A stretch of DNA of 25,968 bases from Clostridium sp. UBA4108. Lineage in GTDB: Bacteria; Bacillota; Clostridia; Clostridiales; Clostridiaceae. Below, in pieces: positions 7,165-15,345 of this stretch. The translations under genes and the position numbers were made by a program. Numbering within the stretch: the stretch's first letter is position 1; each line of letters opens with the position of its first letter. The notes under the pieces are model-generated. The model was not told the DNA's origin, did no database searches, and saw only the letters and a program-made list of their open reading frames with translations. The stretch is from contig DFXM01000023.1 of the NCBI GenBank assembly GCA_002381695.1, forward strand, positions 1 to 25,968, written 5' to 3'.

Positions 7165-7284
7165 TCAAAGTAATCGCGTCTCTTCAACCACAAGCTCTTT
7201 CCCTATAACCAAAACACCATACATAGCAGCTACAGTTCCATCAACTAATCCGAAATCACTCTGAAATATTAATAATTTCTTAAC
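7165..7284 (-). pseudogene. 5' remnant of a second SAM-hydrolase (DUF62) gene
   Basis: Directly after the GNAT stop, the minus strand encodes KKLLIFQSDFGLVDGTVAAM, then YGVLVIGKELVVEETRLL and a stop. This aligns with the N-terminus of the intact gene at 8093-8935 (MLVFQTDFTYKEGAVCAMYG and onward), including the (V/I)FQ(T/S)DF and G-V-A-MYGV positions. Only about 39 codons remain of a roughly 280-codon gene, the catalytic D-R-H region is missing, and no start codon is visible. It is therefore a fragment, perhaps left by deletion of a tandem duplicate, and not a working gene. Confidence 0.75.
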
Positions 7285-7285
7285 T

Positions 7286-8083
7286 CTACTTCCTCCCCAA
7301 CATTACCCATTTCCCTATATCTTTAAACCCTATTCTATGATATATTTTACCTGCCTCAGGATTGTCAAAGAATAAACATGCCGATTTACCTCTTGATGAT
7401 AAATTCTTACATAATGAGGATACAATCTTACTTGCTAATCCTTTATTACGATGGTCATGAAGGGTTAATATTCCTCCAACCATGCCACTAACGCTTGTTT
7501 CAGCGGTAGTGTTTCCATGGCTTATAATTTCACCATCTTTCTTTATAAACATATGTATTCCTTCTTTTGTTCTTATTCGACTTAAGATTTGATTATAACG
7601 ATTTTCTATGTCCCCAGAATACATTCCATTAAATTCATTTATTTTTTCATAAGCCTTTGCAATTTCCATAGCATCCTCTTCACTAGCTATTCGAACCTCT
7701 GAAGTATCTTCAAGAAGTTTAGATGTGTCTGTAAGCTCACAAAAATACATATCTCTCTTTGAAAAACTATCTTTGAGGAATGGATATACTAAGTTTATTA
7801 CAGATAGTTTTCCGCTAATTATTTTGGCATTCTTTTTCTCTAATAAATCAATTATTTCCTCTACCTGTAAATCTAAGTCTTTACTATAAATTATGAAGTT
7901 GTCATGGTATCTTAAAATAATCCCCACCAATTTATCTTGGATAGTTTGCATCCAAACCTCTTGAAACTCTGTATTGAATCCAAAGTTTTCTATATCTCCA
8001 ATTATAAATAAATTTATATTTGGCTCTAATAAGCAATAATCCATAACTATACTTCTATGCTTTTCATTTAGCTTTATTATCAT
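7286..8083 (-). CDS. GNAT family N-acetyltransferase
   Basis: A 265-residue protein with two parts: an N-terminal region of about 125 residues (starting MIIKLNEKHRSIVMDYCLLE), as in the two-domain GNATs, and a C-terminal GNAT fold. The acetyl-CoA pyrophosphate-binding loop is seen as HRNKGLAS at about residues 210-217, followed by the helix SKIVSSLCKNL and the strand with CLFFDNPEAGKIYHRIGF typical of motif B. The substrate is unknown. It starts nine bases after the SAM-hydrolase stop, with GGGG before the ATG, and is the last intact gene of the ECF operon, so the acceptor may be related to that operon's cargo. This link is inference. Confidence 0.82.
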   Translation of the reverse strand: MIIKLNEKHRSIVMDYCLLEPNINLFIIGDIENFGFNTEFQEVWMQTIQDKLVGIILRYHDNFIIYSKDLDLQVEEIIDLLEKKNAKIISGKLSVINLVYPFLKDSFSKRDMYFCELTDTSKLLEDTSEVRIASEEDAMEIAKAYEKINEFNGMYSGDIENRYNQILSRIRTKEGIHMFIKKDGEIISHGNTTAETSVSGMVGGILTLHDHRNKGLASKIVSSLCKNLSSRGKSACLFFDNPEAGKIYHRIGFKDIGKWVMLGRK

Positions 8084-8092
8084 AAATTACCC

Positions 8093-8935
8093 CTACTTTT
8101 CAAATTCTACTGTCCAATCTGCTCCAAAACTTAGATTGTACTTTTCACATAAATTACCTTGGCTTATTGCCATTGACACCTTCATTAATTCGTTGTTATA
8201 AATCATAACCTGATTCTTTGCTGCAAAACCAAAGGATTTATGGAATAATACCCTATCCTTATATACTTCCACGTCCTCATGTTTTATTGTTACCTTTAGA
8301 TAATCTCCATAGTTAAACCCCGCTTCTGTAAATAAATTTAATGGAATATTAGTCCAAAGGTTTCCAAAGTTAGGATCATTGATTTCAAAAATACCACATA
8401 CTTTATTATCCTTGACCTCTGCCTCTAAAACTTCATATTCCACAATCTCATCAAGGCTATAAGCTTGTCCAACTTCCTCATAGGTGATTATTCCACTGGC
8501 AAGACGAGCTGCGCAATATCCGAAAAGATCTCTTCCATGGAAAATACTTACCCCCTCAGTATTTTTCCCCTTTAAACGATTTATAGTTTCATCTATCTCT
8601 CTTACTTCTTCTATTCCTACCCACTTTTTAAGATGTGTTAAGGACCCATTGTCTGGAGTAACTACATAATATCCATCAGCTGTTTTAGCAACACAAGCCC
8701 TACGATGGGTACCTACCCCTGGATCTACCACTGAAACAAAGATAGTTCCTTCTGGCCAAAACTTCATAGATTGAAATAATCTATAGGATGCACTCCATAT
8801 ATCGTATTGTGGAAGCTCATGAGTCCCGTCAATTATCTCAATTTCTCTATCAACACTCTTTACTACACCATACATGGCGCAAACTGCACCTTCTTTATAA
8901 GTAAAATCTGTTTGAAAAACTAACATTGGTTTCAT
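8093..8935 (-). CDS. S-adenosyl-L-methionine hydrolase (adenosine-forming), DUF62
   Basis: A 280-residue protein of the SAM hydroxide adenosyltransferase family, which hydrolyses SAM to adenosine and L-methionine. Family blocks are FQTDF (7-11), MYGV (21-24), the VVDPGVGTHRRA loop with D71 and R78, TPDNGSLT (93-100) and FHGRDLF with H133. D71, R78 and H133 correspond to the D-R-H set of the family; chlorinase/fluorinase relatives differ at this site. The C-terminal half is the expected beta domain. It lies between the ecfT gene and the GNAT with short spacings, so it is a structural member of the ECF operon. That suggests that it processes what the transporter brings in, or the SAM pool that the regulator senses. 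Confidence 0.88.
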   Translation of the reverse strand: MKPMLVFQTDFTYKEGAVCAMYGVVKSVDREIEIIDGTHELPQYDIWSASYRLFQSMKFWPEGTIFVSVVDPGVGTHRRACVAKTADGYYVVTPDNGSLTHLKKWVGIEEVREIDETINRLKGKNTEGVSIFHGRDLFGYCAARLASGIITYEEVGQAYSLDEIVEYEVLEAEVKDNKVCGIFEINDPNFGNLWTNIPLNLFTEAGFNYGDYLKVTIKHEDVEVYKDRVLFHKSFGFAAKNQVMIYNNELMKVSMAISQGNLCEKYNLSFGADWTVEFEK

Positions 8936-8946
8936 ATTTTCTCCCC

Positions 8947-9780
8947 CTATATAAATGGATTATAATAACGACTTTTATTAATAAAAATAGAAACTAAAAT
9001 AGTACATAAAAATATTAATGCCGAAACTATGATTGCCACATAATCTTGTGATCTAAATTTTTTCTTATTGTACCAAGTACGAGTTTTAGCCTTACCAAAA
9101 CCACGTAAATCCATAGCATTACTGATTAGTTCTATTCTATCCAATGTAGAAAATATCAGTGGTACAACAATTAGCAACGAGTTTTTAAATCTTGAACTAA
9201 GCTTTGCTTTATTAGACAATTCAAGCCCTCTAGCTTGTTGGGATAAACTAATATCACCATACTCTCTTTGAATGTCTGGAAAATATCTTAAAGTAAGTGC
9301 CACTGCAAAGGCAGCCTTATAGTTAACTCCTACTCCATTTAATGCTGATGCAAATTCACTTGGATTTGTGGTTAATAAAAATATAATCCCGAGAGGAATA
9401 ACTGATGCATATTTTAGAAATTTAGTGATTTGATAAAAAAGTTGTTCTGTGGTTAGGATATATGGACCAAACAGCTTAATAATTTCATGCTTTGTTCCAT
9501 AGATTGATACTCCCTCCATAGGTGAAAAAAAGAAAGTAATTATAGCATTAGTAATTAAAAATACTAGCACATATATAATCATTACTTTTATTTGGGAATA
9601 CTTTATCTTTGAAACCCTTAACATAACAAAGGAAAACACCATTACCAAAAGAATGACCCTAATATCATAGGAAAACATAACTGCAAAGGTTAAGAATAAA
9701 AAACAAGTCAATTTAGTTAATCCAGATAACCTATGAACATAGGTATCCACTGAGTTATAAGAAAATAGTTTCATCTTCAT
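8947..9780 (-). CDS. ecfT: ECF transporter transmembrane component EcfT
   Basis: A 277-residue integral membrane protein. Several hydrophobic helices lie at about 25-75, 105-140 and 250-270. The two ATPase-coupling signatures Ala-Arg-Gly and its relative are present as ARGLE (about 184-188) and DLRGFG (about 223-228) in the long cytoplasmic helical region. It transmits ATP-driven movement from the two ATPase domains to the substrate-binding subunit. The start ATG overlaps the ATPase stop by four bases, showing translational coupling; a second ATG two codons later is also possible. The stop is 11 bases before the SAM-hydrolase start. Confidence 0.9.
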   Translation of the reverse strand: MKMKLFSYNSVDTYVHRLSGLTKLTCFLFLTFAVMFSYDIRVILLVMVFSFVMLRVSKIKYSQIKVMIIYVLVFLITNAIITFFFSPMEGVSIYGTKHEIIKLFGPYILTTEQLFYQITKFLKYASVIPLGIIFLLTTNPSEFASALNGVGVNYKAAFAVALTLRYFPDIQREYGDISLSQQARGLELSNKAKLSSRFKNSLLIVVPLIFSTLDRIELISNAMDLRGFGKAKTRTWYNKKKFRSQDYVAIIVSALIFLCTILVSIFINKSRYYNPFI

Positions 9781-11486
9781 TGATTTTTACCCGACCTTTC
9801 ATAATCTATGAAATTCTGAACAAAGGATGTTTCATCAATTATTTCCGCCATTTTAGCTAAAGTATAAAGTGAAGTTTCCTTTAGATTCCCCTCCTGAATA
9901 ACCTTTTGGTTATTCAAAATTACGGAGGCCTTATCATCAGCTATTTTCTTTCCTCCTGCTATTACTATGGCACGAGGAGTATGTTCTAGCATAAGGTGCA
10001 TATCATGGGTAATCATTATAATTGTCACCCCTGATTTATTTATCTCCATTAAAAACTCCATTATGTCACTATAGTGCCTATAGTCTTGCCCAGCTGTTGG
10101 TTCATCTAAAATTAAAATTTTAGGATTTAATACTAGAATTGAAGCAATGGTAACCCTCTTCTTTTGACCATAGCTTAAAGCAGAAATTGGCCATTCAATA
10201 AAAGGCTCCAACCCACAAACCTTTAAAACCTTTGAAACTCTTTCTTTTATTTCTTCTTCGCCGACATTCCTATGCCTTAACCCTAGAGCAACTTCATCAT
10301 AGATAAGTGGTTTAGAAATCATTTGATTTGGATTTTGCATCACAACTCCTATAGTTTCAGCACGCTGTTTTATGGTTTGATCTTTAATATTTTTACCACA
10401 ATAAAATATATCTCCCTTATCCTGTTTTTCAAAACCACATATAATTTTTGAAAGAGTAGATTTACCTGCACCATTTTTCCCAACAATGGCCACCATTTCC
10501 CCCTCTTTGATATCTATGTTAATACCATCAAGTATTTTATGGATTCCATCATAGGAAAAGCATATATTTTCTAATTGAAGAATAGATGGGCTCTTCACTT
10601 CTCTCTTAGGAATATCTATAGATTTATACCAAGCCTGTATTTTATCTTTAACCCTATCTACCTTTAAGGTTTCAATGTGTCCTGGACACATTTCTTCAGT
10701 TATTTTTATCCCTGCATACTTTAATGCTGTAATATATAAGGGTTCTCTTATGCCATTGTCTATTAATATTGAAGATGATAACAGTTCGTCCACCTTCATA
10801 TCTGCAAGTATTCTCCCCTCATCTATTACAATTACTCTATCCATATGACAATGTAAAACGTCTTCTAATCTATGCTCTATAATAATAATTGTATTATTAT
10901 AGTTTTTATGGATATTATCTATGATTTCAATGGCAGTTTTCCCAGTGGCTGGATCTAAATTAGCTAAGGGCTCATCAAACAATAGAACCTCCACATTATC
11001 AATCATTACTCCCCCAAGAGCTGTCCTTTGCTTCTGTCCCCCAGATAATTCATAAGGTGAAGAAGAAAGCCAGTTCTCCATATCCATCATCTCAGCTACC
11101 TTCTTAACTCTTTGTCGCATTTCTTCGGTGGGCACATTATCATTTTCTAGTGCAAAGGCTATATCTTCTCCCACAGTTAGTCCAACAAACTGACCATCAG
11201 AATCCTGTAATACTGTACCTATAATCTTAGACAGTTTAAAAATATTTTGTTCTTTAGTTTCAAGGTTATTAATCCTTAAACTTCCAGTAATCTCCCCTTT
11301 ATAGGAAAAGGGAATCAATCCATTTAGGCAGTGGCCTAGGGTGCTTTTACCACTACCACTAGGCCCTACTATTAATATTTTTTCCCCTTTATAAATCTCT
11401 AGATTAATGTTATTTAAAGTTGGCTCCCCTTGACTAAAATACTGAAAATTAAAATCTTTAAATTCAATAATCGGCTTTTTATCCAT
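9777..11486 (-). CDS. ECF transporter double ATPase (EcfA-EcfA' fusion)
   Basis: About 569 residues with two ABC ATPase domains in one chain, like B. subtilis YkoD. Domain 1: Walker A GPSGSGKS (41-48), signature LSGGQ (147-151), Walker B VLLFDEP (about 167-173). Domain 2: Walker A GKNGAGKS (336-343), variant signature LSYGQ (437-441), Walker B LILDEPT (about 458-464). Each has its switch His (EHR and THD). The linker of about 50 residues contains MCPGHIETL. The start is placed at the ATG of MDKKPIIEF because GGAG lies nine bases before it; an ATG five codons upstream lacks a ribosome site. It energises uptake together with EcfT and the substrate subunit. Confidence 0.92.
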   Translation of the reverse strand: MDKKPIIEFKDFNFQYFSQGEPTLNNINLEIYKGEKILIVGPSGSGKSTLGHCLNGLIPFSYKGEITGSLRINNLETKEQNIFKLSKIIGTVLQDSDGQFVGLTVGEDIAFALENDNVPTEEMRQRVKKVAEMMDMENWLSSSPYELSGGQKQRTALGGVMIDNVEVLLFDEPLANLDPATGKTAIEIIDNIHKNYNNTIIIIEHRLEDVLHCHMDRVIVIDEGRILADMKVDELLSSSILIDNGIREPLYITALKYAGIKITEEMCPGHIETLKVDRVKDKIQAWYKSIDIPKREVKSPSILQLENICFSYDGIHKILDGINIDIKEGEMVAIVGKNGAGKSTLSKIICGFEKQDKGDIFYCGKNIKDQTIKQRAETIGVVMQNPNQMISKPLIYDEVALGLRHRNVGEEEIKERVSKVLKVCGLEPFIEWPISALSYGQKKRVTIASILVLNPKILILDEPTAGQDYRHYSDIMEFLMEINKSGVTIIMITHDMHLMLEHTPRAIVIAGGKKIADDKASVILNNQKVIQEGNLKETSLYTLAKMAEIIDETSFVQNFIDYERSGKNQ

Positions 11487-11552
11487 TTTGTTTATCTCCA
11501 TTTGCTAAATTAATACTGCACTACTTCTTTGTTTAAATTACCCTTTACCTAC

Positions 11553-12110
11553 CTATTTCTTGTTTAAACTACCCTTTTTAGTACGTGTCGCTGCATAGGA
11601 AATTAGAAGTAAGGTTCCAATAACTCCTGCACTGATTGAATTCATAACCGTCGCAATTCCGCCTTGAGTAAATACTAAATTAGCAGGTTCAGCATAGATT
11701 ACTATGTCTAATATTGGAGCTACAATAAGCCAAGCTATTATATTACCTATAATTTGAATCATATTAAAGATAATTATATCTTTTACCTTAAATTCGCCTT
11801 CTTCAACCTTAGTTCTATTATAAGCAAATCCACAAACAAAACCTGAAAGTCCACTGGCAATAACCCAGCTCCACCATGGTGACCCGTACTGTACTGCATC
11901 ACTTAATCCATGTCCTATGAAGGCAATTAATCCTCCTGCAATAGGACCAAATAAAGTACCAAAGAAAGCACTTAAACCATAGGCTGTTTGAAAGCTTGTT
12001 TCTGGTATTGGTGATGGCACCTTTACATACATAAATAAAAGCATAAAAATTGCAGCGCCAAGTCCTATGGCAACAATAGTTTTTGTGTCCACCTTAAAGT
12101 AATTCTTCAT
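11553..12110 (-). CDS. ECF transporter substrate-specific component, UPF0397 type
   Basis: A 185-residue membrane protein with about six helices. The sequence pattern VAIGLGAAIF, PSPIPETSFQTAYG, LFGPIAGGLIAFIGHGLSDA and QYGSPWWSWVIASG is that of the UPF0397 S-component family, whose substrate is not settled by sequence. It provides the binding pocket for the solute. ATG 12110 was chosen because GGGGGAG precedes it closely; the frame runs seven codons further to another ATG that lacks such a site. It lies second in the operon, 60 bases after gntR and 66 bases before the ATPase gene. Clustering with a SAM hydrolase suggests a SAM-, methionine- or nucleoside-related cargo, which is a hypothesis. 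Confidence 0.87.
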   Translation of the reverse strand: MKNYFKVDTKTIVAIGLGAAIFMLLFMYVKVPSPIPETSFQTAYGLSAFFGTLFGPIAGGLIAFIGHGLSDAVQYGSPWWSWVIASGLSGFVCGFAYNRTKVEEGEFKVKDIIIFNMIQIIGNIIAWLIVAPILDIVIYAEPANLVFTQGGIATVMNSISAGVIGTLLLISYAATRTKKGSLNKK

Positions 12111-12169
12111 TTTTTCTCCCCCTTTTAACATTAAAATATTAATAAATTTAGTATCATTAAATTATATTC

Positions 12170-12907
12170 CTAAATTCTTAGAGTTATCTCATAAGCATCA
12201 GGAATAAAATAAAACTTGCATCGTGCTATACCTTCATTTTTATCATTGAATAAAATCTCTTCAATATAAATAATAGGAGAATTATCTTCAACCTTTAAAA
12301 AGGAAGTTATGTTTTCCTCAGCAAAAATAAGCCTCATATTAATTTTTGCTGAAATAGCCTTTTCAAATATGGTTTTGTTAATTAAATTTGAAACCTCTTC
12401 TTCTGAGTTTAAATTGATATCAATATTATTAATATATTTAACTGGAATTTGTACAAAAGAATGTCCTATTGGCTTGTCATTACATAAATACACATTATTA
12501 CTTGCCATTATTATTTCCGTTGATTTGATTTTAAGCTTTTGCTGAGCTATTTCTGTAGGTAGTCCATAATTATAAGAAATATCAATAGCATCTATTTCTT
12601 CTTTAGAACATGAAATTATAGGGTTTTTAATCCTTGTGTAGTTCGTTTTATTTGTTTCTTCTTTACAGGTTACTACTGTTCCCTTTCCCTGATGTTTTTT
12701 AATTAATCCATCCTCATTTAAAACCGTGAGAGCTTGTCTTAAGGTGTTTCTACTGACTCCATACTTTTTCGTAAGAAGGGTCTCGCTAGGTAATTGATCT
12801 CCCTCTTTATAAAGCCCACTTATAATATCTGAGTAAAGCATGTTATAAATAGGAACATAGGAAGGAATTTTCTCATTAGGTTTACTTGTAATTCTTCTAT
12901 CTCTCAT
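12170..12907 (-). CDS. GntR family (HutC/UTRA) transcriptional regulator
   Basis: A 245-residue regulator. The N-terminal winged helix-turn-helix spans about residues 15-82: YSDIISGLYKEGDQLPSETL, then LTKKYGVSRNTLRQAL and GKGTVV as the wing. The C-terminal part (about 95-245) is a UTRA ligand-binding domain, with the family's typical IEEILF and CKFYFIPDAYE blocks. It heads the ECF/SAM-hydrolase operon, with only about 60 bases to the S-component gene, so a ligand linked to the imported solute probably controls the operon. The palindrome at 13039-13059 in its promoter is a likely site of action. The start ATG follows GAGGGC at five bases. The leader is long, about 150 bases, and holds no recognised riboswitch. 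Confidence 0.9.
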   Translation of the reverse strand: MRDRRITSKPNEKIPSYVPIYNMLYSDIISGLYKEGDQLPSETLLTKKYGVSRNTLRQALTVLNEDGLIKKHQGKGTVVTCKEETNKTNYTRIKNPIISCSKEEIDAIDISYNYGLPTEIAQQKLKIKSTEIIMASNNVYLCNDKPIGHSFVQIPVKYINNIDINLNSEEEVSNLINKTIFEKAISAKINMRLIFAEENITSFLKVEDNSPIIYIEEILFNDKNEGIARCKFYFIPDAYEITLRI

Positions 12908-13038
12908 TTTTAGCCCTCATATTCTTTATTTATTTAAGCTCAAAACTTTTATTCGATATATTCTTTACTTTATAAACTATATAAGATAGCTCTTCTGTTA
13001 TTTCATTGTTTAAATTACTTAAATTTCTATAATAACCA

Positions 13039-13091
13039 TTAACTTGTTCTACAAGTTAACTTTATTATATTCTTTTCTAGAATTTTGTCAA
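13039..13091 (-). promoter_or_regulatory. Promoter and operator of the gntR-ECF operon
   Basis: On the minus strand, TTGACA (13086-13091) and TATAAT (13064-13069) are 16 bases apart, a strong sigma-A promoter. Directly downstream, TTAACTTGT-tct-ACAAGTTAA (13039-13059) is a perfect 9-bp-arm inverted repeat over the expected start site. This position fits repression by the GntR protein encoded by the first gene. Confidence 0.75.
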
Positions 13092-13138
13092 TATTTTGAA
13101 AATAGATAATGTAACTAATGGGATTGATAATGTCTAAC

Positions 13139-13173
13139 TAAAAAAAGCACTCCATAATAAATATGAAGTACTT
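13139..13173 (-). terminator. Terminator of the nitroreductase gene
   Basis: On the minus strand AAGTACTTC pairs with GGAGTGCTT (G-U pairs included) and runs into a stretch of seven T. It lies just after the nitroreductase stop, before the gntR operon promoter. Confidence 0.7.
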
Positions 13174-13185
13174 CTTTAAAAGTAT

Positions 13186-13728
13186 TTATTGCCACTTTTC
13201 ATAACGTACTATTTCTTCAAGTTTCTTTCTTGGACGTGGTTTAGGAGTTTCATCTCCATAGCCAACAGTAAGAATACAAATTACATATTTGTCAGAAGGT
13301 ATATTTAGAATTGGTCTAATTTCCTCTTGAGTAAACCATGCAACCCAACAAGTGCCTAAGTTTAAATTATCTGCTTCAAGTACCATATGTTCTATGGCAA
13401 TGGATGTATCTCTAATTATTTGCTTAACTTCTGGCTCCGGACTATTCTCATCTAAAACTATTTCCACCTCGTCCTCTATTCTAGAACGAATATCTGCTAC
13501 ACATACAATGTGAACTGGAGCTTGAATCATCCACTTTTGATCATGAGACACTTTAGCTATTCTCTGTCTACCTTCCTCTGATTTAACCACAATAAAGTTC
13601 CAAGGTTGTGTATTGCTTCCAGATGGAGCAAGTCTTGCGCTCTCAAGTATTTGAAGTATTTTCTCTTCCTCCACTGGCTTATCTATATATTTTCTTATAC
13701 TTCTGCGAGTTTCAATGGATTTAATCAT
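13186..13728 (-). CDS. Nitroreductase family protein
   Basis: A 180-residue FMN-dependent nitroreductase-fold protein. The FMN-binding N-terminal motif RRSIRKY (8-14) and the APSGSNTQPW block (about 34-43) are clear, as is the central GTCWVAW strand (about 124-130) and the C-terminal GYGDETPKPRPRK stretch, which is typical of the short clostridial members. Such proteins reduce nitro or enone compounds with NAD(P)H; the physiological substrate is unknown. It is transcribed alone: repeat copy B lies directly upstream and a terminator directly downstream. The ATG start has AGGAGGAG eight bases before it. Confidence 0.9.
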   Translation of the reverse strand: MIKSIETRRSIRKYIDKPVEEEKILQILESARLAPSGSNTQPWNFIVVKSEEGRQRIAKVSHDQKWMIQAPVHIVCVADIRSRIEDEVEIVLDENSPEPEVKQIIRDTSIAIEHMVLEADNLNLGTCWVAWFTQEEIRPILNIPSDKYVICILTVGYGDETPKPRPRKKLEEIVRYEKWQ

Positions 13729-13762
13729 AATGTTCTCCTCCTGTTTTGTTATATTATTATAG

Positions 13763-13884
13763 ATTTCAATAATGAAACTACATAATACAAATAGGCTTTT
13801 CTATAAACTATTTAAATTGAACTTCATATTAACTATATTTTATAATAAGACCTATTTGTATTAATGTAGAAACTTAATTGTAAC
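13763..13884 (+). repeat. Terminal-inverted-repeat element, copy B
   Basis: Left end atttcaataatgaaactaca then taatacaaatagg; right end cctatttgtattaatgtaga then aacttaattgtaac. The reverse complement of the right end matches the left end over about 33 positions with a few mismatches. The interior is shorter than in copies A and C but keeps tttaaattgaacttcatatt. It sits about 35 bases upstream of the nitroreductase start codon and may affect its promoter. The stretch 13885-13956 that follows shows nothing recognisable. Confidence 0.8.
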
Positions 13885-13956
13885 TTATATATTATAGTTT
13901 CATATATGTTCTTTTTTTATTTACTAGCTAGAAATAACGGTTTTTATATTTAATCC

Positions 13957-13974
13957 CGTAGATTTCTATCTACG
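13957..13974 (-). terminator. Small hairpin at the end of the DUF3788 gene
   Basis: CGTAGAT (13957-13963) and ATCTACG (13968-13974) form a perfect 7-bp stem with a TTCT loop that includes the stop codon region of the minus-strand gene. No good T run follows, so terminator function is uncertain. Confidence 0.35.
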
Positions 13975-14389
13975 AATTCCTAAGTTCTATAAGTTTAATT
14001 ATATCTTCCAGTATAGATGAATTATTTACTTCAACCATTAACCACTTGCTACCATTTGAAAATTTTATATCACCATACAATTGTTTAATATAATCACAGC
14101 AAGTTTCAATTAAAAGATCTGCCTCTATTTCATTGCGTTGACTTACAACAACTAACACCTTAAAGCATCCAATTTGAGGGTATACCGTACATAAATTTTT
14201 TCCTTTTTTCCTATACTTTATGTTCCATCCTTTTTGCATAGAACATTTACTGTATTCCAGCTTAGTACATACACCATATGTCTTAATCAAAGTATTGTTT
14301 AAATTATCCCATAAAGGATCATTCACGCACTTTTCAATTTGCTCAAGTGTAGGTTTATTATCCTGAAGAAACATATTATCCCAATCCAT
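13970..14389 (-). CDS. DUF3788 family protein
   Basis: A 139-residue soluble protein. The middle section, WNIKYRKKGKNLCTVYPQIG followed by CFKVLVVV, and the later WLMVEVN match the pattern I know for DUF3788, a small family of unknown function common in clostridia and other gut Firmicutes. There is no signal peptide or membrane helix. The ATG start is preceded by AGGAGGTAG. It lies downstream of the nucleoside phosphorylase gene in the same direction, separated by about 86 bases, so it could be read from the same transcript. No function is proposed. Confidence 0.75.
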   Translation of the reverse strand: MDWDNMFLQDNKPTLEQIEKCVNDPLWDNLNNTLIKTYGVCTKLEYSKCSMQKGWNIKYRKKGKNLCTVYPQIGCFKVLVVVSQRNEIEADLLIETCCDYIKQLYGDIKFSNGSKWLMVEVNNSSILEDIIKLIELRNS

Positions 14390-14475
14390 GGCATCTACCT
14401 CCTGTTATTTAATCTGCACTGGTATGGTCCAATGCTCCAAATATGTGGCCTCCTACATGGATAAATAACTTTTCC

Positions 14476-15291
14476 TTATAATTCTAGACAAATTTTCATA
14501 GATAATTCAACTAAATTCTCTCTTATTTCTGATCTATTATTCCACTTTCTATCGTCCCACTGTTCTCCACTTAAATCGTCTCCACCATATAATATCTGTC
14601 CTAGTATAACTTGTCTAAACTTAGCGACTGCAAAGAAAGCTGCTGCTTCCATCTCAACGGTTAAACACCCTTCAGATACTCTTAAGGCTACCTTATCCTT
14701 AGTCTCTCTATAAATAGCATCCGTAGTCCAAGTCTTCCCCTTGATATATTTTATCCCATGTTTTATTAGTTCTCTCTCAATGGTTTCTACTGCATGTTTA
14801 TTGCATTCGATTTCTCTTGAAGGTTCTACATAATGATAAGAGGTTCCTTCATCTCTTACTGCTGAAGTTGGTAAAACAAAGTGTCCTACAGTAATATCTT
14901 TCCGTAGAACCCCTGCACCACCACAGACAATAAATTTTCTACAACCAAAAGCTATTAGCTCCTCTAGATATCCGGCTGCCCCTGCTGACCCAAGAAAGCC
15001 TAATACAAGGGCTACCCTTTTTCCTTCATATAAAGTTTCATATACTGGAATTTCAATGGTTTCTGAAGAAATGGACGCAATTTGCCTTAACTCTCCCCTT
15101 TCTCTTTTAATCTCAATAATATCTCTAAAAAAAGATATCACACAGCACTCTGGAATATCTATGGGTTTTATTAACTTTGAAGGCTCTATATAAGCATCTC
15201 TACAACTATCGAATTCAAGGATTGGATATTCTCTTTTTTCAAACATAGATTTCTTTAGTGAGAACGTATATTGTACCTCACTAAAGTTCAC
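14476..15291 (-). CDS. Nucleoside phosphorylase family protein
   Basis: A protein of up to 271 residues of the PNP/UDP phosphorylase fold (PF01048), which splits nucleosides with phosphate. Visible blocks are GGAGVLRKDITVGHFVLP (about 123-140), DEGTSYHYVEPS (about 145-156), WTTDAIYRET (about 191-200) and the ribose-binding EMEAAAFFAVA (about 212-222). The divergence from DeoD, Udp and MtnN means that the base specificity cannot be called. The GTG start at 15291 lies too close to AAGGAG to be ideal; the in-frame ATG at codon 16 (MFEKREYPILEFD) is an alternative start. It is downstream of the esterase gene by 55 bases in a minus-strand run with nucleotide-handling genes. Confidence 0.83.
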   Translation of the reverse strand: MNFSEVQYTFSLKKSMFEKREYPILEFDSCRDAYIEPSKLIKPIDIPECCVISFFRDIIEIKRERGELRQIASISSETIEIPVYETLYEGKRVALVLGFLGSAGAAGYLEELIAFGCRKFIVCGGAGVLRKDITVGHFVLPTSAVRDEGTSYHYVEPSREIECNKHAVETIERELIKHGIKYIKGKTWTTDAIYRETKDKVALRVSEGCLTVEMEAAAFFAVAKFRQVILGQILYGGDDLSGEQWDDRKWNNRSEIRENLVELSMKICLEL

Positions 15292-15345
15292 CTCCTTTTA
15301 TCGCGACTATAACATAATTCATAGTATAAAACTTAAAATTCAATT

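Noticed and set aside
14411..14470. Short minus-strand frame ending IHVGGHIFGALDHTSAD before the DUF3788 gene
   Set aside because: Only about 24 codons, no start or ribosome site, and no recognisable family; it could be a 3' remnant of a lost gene, but the evidence is too thin to list it.
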